Origin: an uncultured Treponema sp.
GTDB lineage: Bacteria; Spirochaetota; Spirochaetia; Treponematales; Treponemataceae
Reading direction: 5' to 3'
DNA length: 13,609 nt
NCBI GenBank assembly: GCA_905372265.1
Contig: CAJPOL010000045.1
Coordinates: 1-13,609, forward strand
Shown: in pieces, positions 6,747 to 12,898 of the stretch
How positions within the stretch are numbered: the stretch's first letter is position 1
Layout: each line of letters begins with the position of its first letter
The notes under the pieces: model-generated
The model's database searches: none
What the model was told of the DNA's origin: nothing
Seen by the model: only the letters and a program-made list of their open reading frames with translations
Position numbers and translations under genes: made by a program

Positions 6747-8433
6747 GCCGCAGCGGAGGAGTGCCGTCCGCATTATGAGTAAACTGATTGTTTTAATAAA
6801 GCCGCTGCTTCCGGTGATGGCGCTTGCCGTTGCAACAGGCGTTTTAGGCTTTTTATGCGCTATTTTTATCCCGATTATCAGCAGCCATACGGCAGGCGCT
6901 GTTTTGGAAGCGCATACTTCAAAAATACCGTCTGAAAGCCTTATGCGGATTGCGCCGCTTCTCCGCAAGACGGTTATTGCGCTGCTTTCTTTAGCAATCC
7001 TGCGCGGCGTTCTGCATTGCATCGAACAGTACTGCAACCATTATATTGCATTTAAACTGCTGGCGCTGATACGGCATAACGTCTTTACTGCACTGCGGAA
7101 ACTCGCTCCGGCAAAATTGGAAGGAAAGGATAAAGGGAACCTCATCTCGCTCATCACAATAGATATTGAGCTGCTTGAGGTGTTTTATGCGCACACTATT
7201 TCCCCGATTATCATAGCCGTTCTCACCTCGCTCGGTATGCTGATTTTTATCGGTTCTTATAGCCTCAGTGCAGCAGGTGTTGCATTGGCGGCGTATTGTA
7301 CGGTCGGGATCATTATTCCGCTGCATAATGGGAAAAAAACAGCGGACACCGGAATGGCGTTTAGAAATACGTTCGGCAATCTGAGCAGCTTTGTACTTGA
7401 AGCCTTGCGGGGACTTGACGAAATTATTCAGTATAATGCCGCAGACAGTCTGAAAAAGAAGTTAGCCGATCAATCCGCTCTGCTTGCCGGACACGGCGCT
7501 TTTTTAAGCGGACGGGAAGCCGTTCAGCGGGCGCAAACGCACGCCGCCGTTCTTATATTCGGGTGCATCCAGCTGATACTGGCGATAGCGCTCCGCGAAA
7601 ACGGCAGCCTCTCTTTTTCCGATGCGGTTGTGGTAACGGTTGCACTGATGTCCTCTTTCGGGCCGGTGCTTGCTCTTGCGCAGCTTTCCAACAATCTGCA
7701 TCAGACGCTTGCAAGCGGTGAGCGGGTGTTGAGTCTGCTTGAAGAAACGCCGCTCATCGCAGAAATACCCGGCAGCGGAACAATGCAGGAGTTTACCGGC
7801 GTACAGGCTGAGCATATCGGCTTCGCATACGATGATGAACCGATCTTAAGCGGCTACAGCGCAGCTATCCAGCCTCACATGATCACCGGCATTCACGGCG
7901 CAAGCGGCTCGGGCAAATCAACGCTCTTAAAATTAATGATGCGGTTCTGGGATATACAGAGCGGCAAGCTGCTGGTTTCAGGGGAGCCGATTAATACGAT
8001 ACCGACTCAGCAGTTAAGAGACACGGAAGGCTATGTAACGCAGGAAAGTCATCTTTTCAAGGGGACTATCGCCGGTAATATCAAGCTCGGTAAGCCGGAG
8101 GCTTCGATGGAAGAGGTCATTGCCGCTGCGAAAAAGGCTTCGATACATGAGTTTATCAGCGCTTTGCCTAGCGGGTATGATACGCCGGTTGGAGAACTCG
8201 GCGAAACGCTCTCAGGCGGCGAGCGGCAGCGTATCGGACTTGCCCGCGCCTTTTTGCACGATGCGCCGCTTTTACTATTGGACGAGCCGACCAGCAATGT
8301 CGATGCCTTAAACGAAAAAATCATCCTCAAGTCGCTTAAAGAAGCAGCCTCCGGTAAGACGGTCGTCTTGGTATCTCACCGGAGAAGTACGCTCAATATA
8401 GCGGACACCATCCTGACTATGGGAAGACCGTGA
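6739..8433 (+). CDS. CydC-like ABC exporter subunit
   Basis: The second half of the heterodimeric exporter, 564 residues. Helices are apparent near residues 20-48, 76-92, 152-172, 176-194, 267-285 and 294-314. The DIELLEVFYAHTISP (142-156) and LSNNLHQTLASGERVLSLL (316-334) segments fit the CydC branch. The ATPase domain has Walker A GASGSGKST (387-395), LSGGE (491-495) and Walker B Asp515/Glu516, so both subunits appear to have competent ATP sites. The start at 6739 is preferred to the in-frame ATG at 6697 because GGGGAGG (6726-6732) lies 6 nt upstream. It overlaps the CydD-like stop by 8 bases, and the next gene begins in its stop codon (GTGA). Confidence 0.88.
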   Translation: MHKPQRRSAVRIMSKLIVLIKPLLPVMALAVATGVLGFLCAIFIPIISSHTAGAVLEAHTSKIPSESLMRIAPLLRKTVIALLSLAILRGVLHCIEQYCNHYIAFKLLALIRHNVFTALRKLAPAKLEGKDKGNLISLITIDIELLEVFYAHTISPIIIAVLTSLGMLIFIGSYSLSAAGVALAAYCTVGIIIPLHNGKKTADTGMAFRNTFGNLSSFVLEALRGLDEIIQYNAADSLKKKLADQSALLAGHGAFLSGREAVQRAQTHAAVLIFGCIQLILAIALRENGSLSFSDAVVVTVALMSSFGPVLALAQLSNNLHQTLASGERVLSLLEETPLIAEIPGSGTMQEFTGVQAEHIGFAYDDEPILSGYSAAIQPHMITGIHGASGSGKSTLLKLMMRFWDIQSGKLLVSGEPINTIPTQQLRDTEGYVTQESHLFKGTIAGNIKLGKPEASMEEVIAAAKKASIHEFISALPSGYDTPVGELGETLSGGERQRIGLARAFLHDAPLLLLDEPTSNVDALNEKIILKSLKEAASGKTVVLVSHRRSTLNIADTILTMGRP

Positions 8434-9173
8434 AGCTGATTATTATTTCCGGCCCGCCGTCTTCGGGCAAAACAAGCGTTATTCTCAAGACTATCAACGC
8501 CTTAAAGAGCCGCAACATACGCGCGGGCGTGGTGAAATTCGACTGCCTGTACACCGATGATGACCTATTGTATCAAAAGGCGGGCGTCCCCGTACAAAAA
8601 GGTATCTCAGGCTCGTTATGCCCCGACCACTTCTTTGTGTCCAATATTGAAGAGAGTCTTCAGTGGGGGATACAAGAAAAACTTGATCTGCTCATTACCG
8701 AATCGGCAGGCCTTTGCAACCGCTGTTCACCGTATATAAAAAATATTGTGGGGATTTGCGTAATCGATAACTTATCGGGTATCAATACGCCGAAAAAAAT
8801 TGGGCCGCTGCTGAAAGCCGCCGACATCGTTGTCATCACAAAAGGGGATATTGTTTCTCAGACGGAACGGGAGGTATTCAGCGCACGGGTACATACCGTC
8901 AATCCGAGAGCGGTGATCATGCAGGTAAACGGCCTTACCGGACAAGGCGCCTTTGAATTAAGTACTCTTTTGCTCAACGAAGAGAACCCGATTACAACAG
9001 TGCAAGGGCTGGAACTGCGATTCCCGATGCCGGCTGCCCTCTGCTCTTATTGTCTCGGCGAGACCAGAATAGGAGAAAATTTTCAAATGGGAAATATCCG
9101 TAAAATGAAAATTACCGAACAGCATAACAAAAACACCCGTGCAGAAGTATCGGCGGATGCTCAGGAAAACTGA
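8430..9173 (+). CDS. UreG/HypB/CobW-like P-loop GTPase with Cys pairs
   Basis: A 247-residue cytosolic SIMIBI-type GTPase, related in layout to nickel and cobalt insertion chaperones. Visible parts are the P-loop GPPSSGKTS (8-16), a GSLCPDHF segment (61-68) reminiscent of the Cys-Pro-His metal site of UreG, LLITESAGLCNRC (87-99) in place of the switch II region with Cys96 and Cys99, and VITKGD (135-140) as the guanine-specificity motif. A second pair, Cys205/Cys208 in ALCSYCLGETRIG, sits in a C-terminal extension. The start is GTG at 8430, overlapping the CydC-like stop by four bases. Tight coupling to an exporter is unusual for this family. Metal binding and any client enzyme are inference; no urease or hydrogenase genes are in view. 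Confidence 0.8.
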   Translation: MKLIIISGPPSSGKTSVILKTINALKSRNIRAGVVKFDCLYTDDDLLYQKAGVPVQKGISGSLCPDHFFVSNIEESLQWGIQEKLDLLITESAGLCNRCSPYIKNIVGICVIDNLSGINTPKKIGPLLKAADIVVITKGDIVSQTEREVFSARVHTVNPRAVIMQVNGLTGQGAFELSTLLLNEENPITTVQGLELRFPMPAALCSYCLGETRIGENFQMGNIRKMKITEQHNKNTRAEVSADAQEN

Positions 9174-9179
9174 TCACAC

Positions 9180-10226
9180 ATGACAGAATACCATGATTTT
9201 GACTTTACAGCGCAGCCGGAGATACAAGCGCTTTCAAAAAAGACAATCGGCGCTCTTTTAAGCGAATATCCGTTCATCGAAGAGTTTTTTACGGAGAACC
9301 GGCTAACGGAATTAACCGATCCTGAAAATAGGCAGCGTACTTTTCCCCACTATTTACGGGAACTGTCTGAAGGCCTCTGCGAAGAAAGAGCGATCGATAA
9401 AGCTGCTCTCTGCCGCTCATTTTTTGAGTACATCCTTCAGATGAAAACTTTTTTGAATCTTGACGATACTCAGACCGTACGCAGTTTGACGATACTGCCC
9501 GGAACAAATAAGTCGGGAGAGAAGGAGTGTTTTTCCGACCTCACGTTATATGCATCGGACATTATTTCAATTGTCGGCCCGACCGGTTCGGGAAAGTCGC
9601 GGCTCTTGGCCGATATTGAGTGGGCTGCGCAGGGGGACACGCCGACAAAACGGACAATACTGATTAACGGAGCCGTGCCCGATACGGCTATCCGCTTTTC
9701 GGTTAATAATAAGCTCGTTGCTCAGCTTTCTCAAAACATGAATTTTGTTATGGACTTGTCGGTACGCGAGTTCATCGAATTACATGCGGAAAGCCGGCTG
9801 ATTCAAAATAAACAGGAAGCGGTTAAGAATGTGGTTCAAGCGGCCAATACACTTGCCGGAGAACGCTTTGATGTGGAAACGCCTATTACGGCGCTGAGCG
9901 GAGGTCAATCGCGCGCGTTGATGATCTCCGATACGGCTATTCTCAGCGCCTCTCCGATTGTTCTTATCGATGAGATTGAAAATGCAGGCATTGATCGGAA
10001 AAAAGCATTGGCGCTTCTGGTCTCAAAAGAAAAAATAGTACTGATGGCAACTCATGATCCGGTACTGGCGCTGTATGCGGATAAGCGTATTGTCATTAAA
10101 CACGGCGGTATTGCCGCCGTTATAGAAACCTCCGCACGGGAAAAGCAGATTCTTGCGGAGCTTGAAACAATGGATGCAAAGATACAGGACATGCGCGCGA
10201 AACTACGCGCCGGCGACCGGCTCTAA
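9180..10226 (+). CDS. Soluble ABC-type ATPase with N-terminal helical domain
   Basis: A 348-residue protein without membrane helices. The N-terminal part (about 15-90; KTIGALLSEYPFIEEFF is its clearest stretch) resembles the short helical domains DUF1858 or ScdA_N, which begin with a similar Thr-Ile-x-x-Leu-Leu-x-x-Tyr-Pro pattern; this assignment is tentative. The ATPase core follows: GPTGSGKS (133-140), a Q-loop near 182-185, LSGGQ (239-243), VLIDEIE (261-267) and the switch His in ATHD (292). Between the Q-loop and the signature lies a short helical region with DLSVREFIELH. The last 30 residues look like a coiled coil. It starts 6 bases after the GTPase gene, so the two probably act together. 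Possible roles are an energising partner for the exporter pair or an ATPase in metal-site assembly; neither is established. Confidence 0.78.
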   Translation: MTEYHDFDFTAQPEIQALSKKTIGALLSEYPFIEEFFTENRLTELTDPENRQRTFPHYLRELSEGLCEERAIDKAALCRSFFEYILQMKTFLNLDDTQTVRSLTILPGTNKSGEKECFSDLTLYASDIISIVGPTGSGKSRLLADIEWAAQGDTPTKRTILINGAVPDTAIRFSVNNKLVAQLSQNMNFVMDLSVREFIELHAESRLIQNKQEAVKNVVQAANTLAGERFDVETPITALSGGQSRALMISDTAILSASPIVLIDEIENAGIDRKKALALLVSKEKIVLMATHDPVLALYADKRIVIKHGGIAAVIETSAREKQILAELETMDAKIQDMRAKLRAGDRL

Positions 10227-10333
10227 TCGAATAGTGTCTGTGTGCTTTGTGATTACAGACTAATTGAACGTTTAGGAAAAAAAATCGAAAAAAGTACTTT
10301 TCTAAAATAGAAAATTAAAGTATATTCATAACA

Positions 10334-10367
10334 GTAATGATTATCGATATGTGCCATATTATCGATA
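10334..10367 (+). promoter_or_regulatory. Tandem palindromes upstream of the Met-rich lipoprotein gene
   Basis: ATTATCGATA occurs twice as a direct repeat (10340-10349 and 10358-10367), with starts 18 bp apart; each contains the perfect palindrome TATCGATA. The first overlaps TAATGATTA (10335-10343), and together they resemble the 7-1-7 Fur/PerR box at 10 of 14 positions (GTAATGATTATCG, 10334-10346). A regulator-binding site is plausible but not proven. A -10-like TATATT lies at 10321-10326 without a good -35 partner. Confidence 0.4.
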
Positions 10368-10383
10368 GCGAGGAGGTTACTGT

Positions 10384-10632
10384 ATGGCAAATAAAAAAAT
10401 GGGCATTCTTATGTCTTTATGCGTTTTGTTTGGAGTTCTGTTTGCTTCTTGTGCAACGACATCAGACTCAAAGGCTATGAACATGAAAGATGACGGTATG
10501 ATGAAAGAAAAAGATATGTCATCTGACAAAACCATGGATATGAAAGATGACGGCATGATGAAAGAAAAAGATGATATGTCGTCCGACAAGAACATGGATA
10601 TGAAAGATGAGGACATGAAAAAGAAATCCTAA
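10384..10632 (+). CDS. Small Met/Lys/Asp-repeat lipoprotein
   Basis: An 82-residue predicted lipoprotein. A basic start (MANKK) and a hydrophobic stretch end in the lipobox L-F-A-S-C with the lipidated Cys at 23. The mature part is almost entirely charged and methionine-rich: a 19-residue unit (34-52) and a 20-residue unit (53-72), each starting MKDDGMMKEKD, then a partial third copy. It resembles proteins annotated as pentapeptide MXKDX repeat proteins. The ribosome site AGGAGG (10371-10376) is perfect and 7 nt from the ATG, so strong expression is likely. The gene stands alone between its own leader and a strong terminator. Function is unknown; the many Met residues could bind metal or absorb oxidant, but that is a guess. 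Confidence 0.85.
   Translation: MANKKMGILMSLCVLFGVLFASCATTSDSKAMNMKDDGMMKEKDMSSDKTMDMKDDGMMKEKDDMSSDKNMDMKDEDMKKKS
10483..10599 (+). repeat. Tandem repeat in the lipoprotein gene
   Basis: Two near-identical units of 57 nt (10483-10539) and 60 nt (10540-10599), followed by a partial copy starting at 10600. The copies differ mainly by synonymous changes and one inserted Asp codon, so the protein repeat is conserved while the DNA has begun to diverge. Confidence 0.85.
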
Positions 10633-10667
10633 TCTAAACGACTTATACGACAATGGCAGTCGAATGG

Positions 10668-10707
10668 AGGCTGACTAATTCAAACAATTGATTAGTCAGC
10701 CTTTTTT
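10668..10707 (+). terminator. Intrinsic terminator after the lipoprotein gene
   Basis: A perfect 12-bp stem (AGGCTGACTAAT at 10668-10679 with its complement at 10691-10702) with an 11-nt loop, ending in a run of six T (10702-10707). The orientation suits the plus-strand lipoprotein gene 35 bases upstream. Confidence 0.85.
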
Positions 10708-10730
10708 ATTCATGCGGAGGGTTTAATACC

Positions 10731-10755
10731 CCGACACTTTGTGTCGGAGTTTTTG
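10731..10755 (+). terminator. Second hairpin with T-run, backup terminator
   Basis: CCGACAC (10731-10737), loop TTT, GTGTCGG (10741-10747), then AG and a T-run to about 10755. It lies between the convergent lipoprotein and methyltransferase genes. The T-run is on the plus-strand side only, so it fits read-through from the left better than termination of the minus-strand gene. Confidence 0.5.
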
Positions 10756-10772
10756 ATTTCGATGGGCAAAGA

Positions 10773-11642
10773 TTACCGGACGCAACTGTTTCTGCTTGCA
10801 ATCCAATACTGCATAACAATACCGAAAGCAACCGCTACATTCAAAGAGGCCTTAATACCTTTCATAGGAATACTGACAATACCGGCTGAGGCAGCGCGGA
10901 GCGCACCGGCGCTCAAGCCCAATTCCTCCGAACCGAGCAACAGTATACCTTGCGGCGGAAAGTTAAAGTCGGTAATGGGCGTACCACCTGTTTCAAGTGC
11001 AAAAATAGGATATCGATTCGGAAGGGAAGTCAGCGGACAGCGCTCCCAAGGCAGAAAGTCGGTGCATCCCATCGCAGACCGCTGGGTACGGGACTGTTCC
11101 GGGGAAACACAATGCTCCGATAAAAATAATTTTTCTACACCGAATGCTTCAGCCGTGCGGAAAATCGACCCAAGATTAAAAGGAGCTCGAATATCTTCCG
11201 CATAGACATACATCCCTGCATAAAACGGCCGTACGGCTGGAGAATTAAGTTGAGTAGCTGTTTGTGTTCCATATCTCATTCCCGGAGCGATAAGATCCCA
11301 CTCGGAAGGCTGTACGCCGCTTTGCCGGTAAAGCGCATGACGTAATGTATTGAAAAGAGTGCGATAATTCGTTGTAGTATATGGAGCGCTGTCGGCAGAA
11401 GAAAGATATGCGTTTACTGCCGATGTAATCGCAGCATCAGCGGGATATAATTCGGTAAGATGCCTGCAAAGCCCTTCAATGTAGAAAGTATCGCAGGATA
11501 ATGCTGCCGGAGGTAAACAGCTGCCGGTTATATCACCGCTTTCGCCGCATTCGGTTTCAAGAAATTCCAATATTTTTATAATTTTTCGTATTTTCTGCGT
11601 AGGAGGCAACCGCAACAGTTTAAAGAGCTCAATCATTACCAT
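10773..11642 (-). CDS. TrmH/SpoU-family RNA 2'-O-methyltransferase
   Basis: A cytosolic methyltransferase of the SPOUT class that puts a methyl group on a ribose of rRNA or tRNA using S-adenosylmethionine. The C-terminal catalytic knot shows all three family motifs: NLGSIFRTAEAFG (about 156-168, with the conserved Asn and Arg), LLLGSEELGL (about 234-243) and IPMKGIKASLNVAVAFGI (about 258-275). The N-terminal 140 residues are helical and match no substrate-binding domain I recognise, so the target nucleotide is unknown. The start is uncertain. ATG 11642 is used because the preceding 19 residues from the ATG at 11699 look non-conserved and hydrophobic, but neither has a clear ribosome site, and the putative promoter at 11728-11756 would also suit 11699. 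ATG 11636 is a third option. It lies downstream of flgM. Confidence 0.85.
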   Translation of the reverse strand: MVMIELFKLLRLPPTQKIRKIIKILEFLETECGESGDITGSCLPPAALSCDTFYIEGLCRHLTELYPADAAITSAVNAYLSSADSAPYTTTNYRTLFNTLRHALYRQSGVQPSEWDLIAPGMRYGTQTATQLNSPAVRPFYAGMYVYAEDIRAPFNLGSIFRTAEAFGVEKLFLSEHCVSPEQSRTQRSAMGCTDFLPWERCPLTSLPNRYPIFALETGGTPITDFNFPPQGILLLGSEELGLSAGALRAASAGIVSIPMKGIKASLNVAVAFGIVMQYWIASRNSCVR

Positions 11643-11727
11643 GTAAACCAGTCGCGGTGATTGAAAGACATGCAACAGTATCAAGACTCTTACATACATT
11701 CCGCATTTTTACAACCGCAGTTAAAAG

Positions 11728-11756
11728 AGTAAAATATGTATTATCTATCATGGCAA
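11728..11756 (-). promoter_or_regulatory. Possible sigma-70 promoter for the TrmH-like gene
   Basis: On the minus strand TTGCCA (11756-11751) and TTTACT (11733-11728) are 17 bp apart, matching consensus at five and four of six bases. It lies in the gap between flgM and the methyltransferase gene, which could therefore be expressed separately from flgM. Confidence 0.4.
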
Positions 11757-11791
11757 ACAACAGCGCAGCATTTGTATCTACGCAGCTGTCG

Positions 11792-12076
11792 TTATAATCC
11801 GTAACTGTCCAATATTTTATCGGCAACAATATTCAAAAGCGCATCATTGATGTATGAAGGATCTTTCAGCTTTCTGGCAACTTCCGCTACTTTGTCTTCA
11901 CGGATGTCTGGCGCATTACGAACCGCTTCAAGAGCAATATGAGCATCTGCTAATGTACGGCCTTGCTTTGAAACATGCACAGAATCAGTCTGACCTGATG
12001 CTTCCGGTTTATGAGTCTTTTGAACAGGTTGTACGGGTTTTACCGGATCAATTCCGCTTAATCTATCAATTGTCAT
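11792..12076 (-). CDS. flgM: Anti-sigma-28 factor FlgM
   Basis: A 94-residue protein of FlgM type, which binds the flagellar sigma factor FliA (sigma-28) until the hook-basal body is finished and then leaves through the flagellar export apparatus. The N-terminal half (1-45) is rich in Pro, Lys, Gln and Ser and looks disordered, as in known FlgM. The C-terminal half carries the sigma-binding helices, with the typical order VHVSKQ, then ALEAVRNAPDIREDKVAEV, then a terminal INDALLNIVADKILDSYG helix. The opening M-T-I-D-R-L fits the family. AAGGAAGG (12094-12087) lies 10 nt before the ATG. A near-perfect sigma-28 promoter directly upstream points to feedback control by its own target. It follows rsmI by 47 bases. 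Confidence 0.85.
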   Translation of the reverse strand: MTIDRLSGIDPVKPVQPVQKTHKPEASGQTDSVHVSKQGRTLADAHIALEAVRNAPDIREDKVAEVARKLKDPSYINDALLNIVADKILDSYGL

Positions 12077-12099
12077 AGTTCTTTCGCCTTCCTTTTATT

Positions 12100-12126
12100 A
12101 TATCGGCATATCAAGCAAAAACATTA
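12100..12126 (-). promoter_or_regulatory. Sigma-28 (FliA) promoter of flgM
   Basis: On the minus strand TAATGTTT (12126-12119) is followed after 11 bp by GCCGATAT (12107-12100). The consensus recalled for flagellar sigma-28 is TAAAGTTT, N11, GCCGATAA, so each half matches seven of eight bases with exact spacing. The -35 element begins with the rsmI stop codon (12126-12124). The predicted start point, near 12092, places the ribosome site at the very start of the message. Confidence 0.75.
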
Positions 12127-12798
12127 AGTCTTTCCGGAAATAAAAACCGAAAATTCTCCTTTTATTGATTGCCGTCCCTGTATTGTCTGCAATACCTCCG
12201 ATGCCGAACCGTGTAGTATTTCTTCATGTAGTTTTGTTAATTCACGGCCGACAACAATATACCTGCTACTTTCAATTTCGGCAATATCCTGTAAGAGCTT
12301 AACGATCCTAAACGGAGATTCGTACAGCACAAAACCGAAGTGTAAAGCCATCAATTCCTGTAACCGGCGTTTTCGTCTTCCTTGCTTAGGAGATAAAAAT
12401 CCTTCAAATAAAACGGATGAATCGCCTGTCCCCGCAATACTAACCATTACCGCAAAAGCTGAAGCGCCCGGTATCGGTACAATTGGATATCCGGCCTCTC
12501 TGACATACCGGACAAGAACTGCTCCCGGATCGCTGAGAGCAGGAGTCCCGGCATCGCTTGCAAAGGCAACATTTTTTCCATCTGCCAGCAACCCGATAAT
12601 CTTCCGTGCTGCCTCCGCTTCATTTTGCGCACGGCATGAAATAAGCGGTTTCCGTATCTCAAAATGGGTCAATAAATGCAGGGTATGCCGTGTGTCTTCG
12701 CAGGCAATATAATCTGCCGTTTTAAATATTTCCAACGCACGGACGGTAATATCGCCGAGATTACCGATAGGTGTTCCTACTACATATAATGACGCCAC
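12124..12798 (-). CDS. rsmI: 16S rRNA 2'-O-ribose C1402 methyltransferase RsmI
   Basis: A tetrapyrrole-methylase-fold enzyme that methylates the ribose of C1402 in 16S rRNA near the decoding centre. Family motifs are visible: LYVVGTPIGNLGDIT (4-18), ACEDTRHT (32-39), FASDAGTPALSDPG (79-92), IPGAS (109-113), YESPFR (159-164) and GRELTKLHEE (184-193). The GTG at 12798 is chosen because the family begins right there (V-A-S-L-Y-V-V-G-T-P); the longer frame would start at a TTG at 12870 with 24 unrelated residues. At 224 residues it is shorter than the usual 270-290, ending just after GEFSVFISGK, so the small C-terminal helical region of the E. coli type is missing. It is the second gene after gyrB on this strand and is followed by flgM. 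Confidence 0.92.
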   Translation of the reverse strand: MASLYVVGTPIGNLGDITVRALEIFKTADYIACEDTRHTLHLLTHFEIRKPLISCRAQNEAEAARKIIGLLADGKNVAFASDAGTPALSDPGAVLVRYVREAGYPIVPIPGASAFAVMVSIAGTGDSSVLFEGFLSPKQGRRKRRLQELMALHFGFVLYESPFRIVKLLQDIAEIESSRYIVVGRELTKLHEEILHGSASEVLQTIQGRQSIKGEFSVFISGKT

Positions 12799-12804
12799 CT
12801 TTAT

Positions 12805-12833
12805 AGTATACTTTGTTTTCCTTATTGCCGCAA
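12805..12833 (-). promoter_or_regulatory. Possible promoter giving a leaderless rsmI message
   Basis: On the minus strand TATACT (12810-12805) matches the -10 consensus at five of six bases; TTGCGG (12833-12828) is a poor -35 at 17 bp. The -10 ends only 6 bases before the GTG start at 12798, so transcription would begin at or beside the start codon. No ribosome site is present. Confidence 0.35.
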
Positions 12834-12898
12834 GCAGGGCGGAGTTAAGAAGGATATGTTCTCTGAGCAAGGTTTATCAAATGTGTCAAGGTATTCGT

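Noticed and set aside
6672..7037. Minus-strand open frame of 121 codons across the CydD/CydC junction
   Set aside because: It is antisense to two well-supported genes and looks like a shadow of their codon pattern.
10231..10262. Imperfect inverted repeat (GTCTGT ... ACAGAC) after the five-gene operon
   Set aside because: The stem is short with a bulge and is not followed by a T-run, so it is not a convincing terminator.
10741..11205. Plus-strand open frame of 154 codons antisense to the methyltransferase gene
   Set aside because: It lies wholly opposite the conserved SPOUT motifs, has no ribosome site, starts inside a terminator hairpin and shows no recognisable protein features.
12884..12889. 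Perfect TTGACA on the minus strand between gyrB and rsmI
   Set aside because: No acceptable -10 element lies 16-18 bases downstream.
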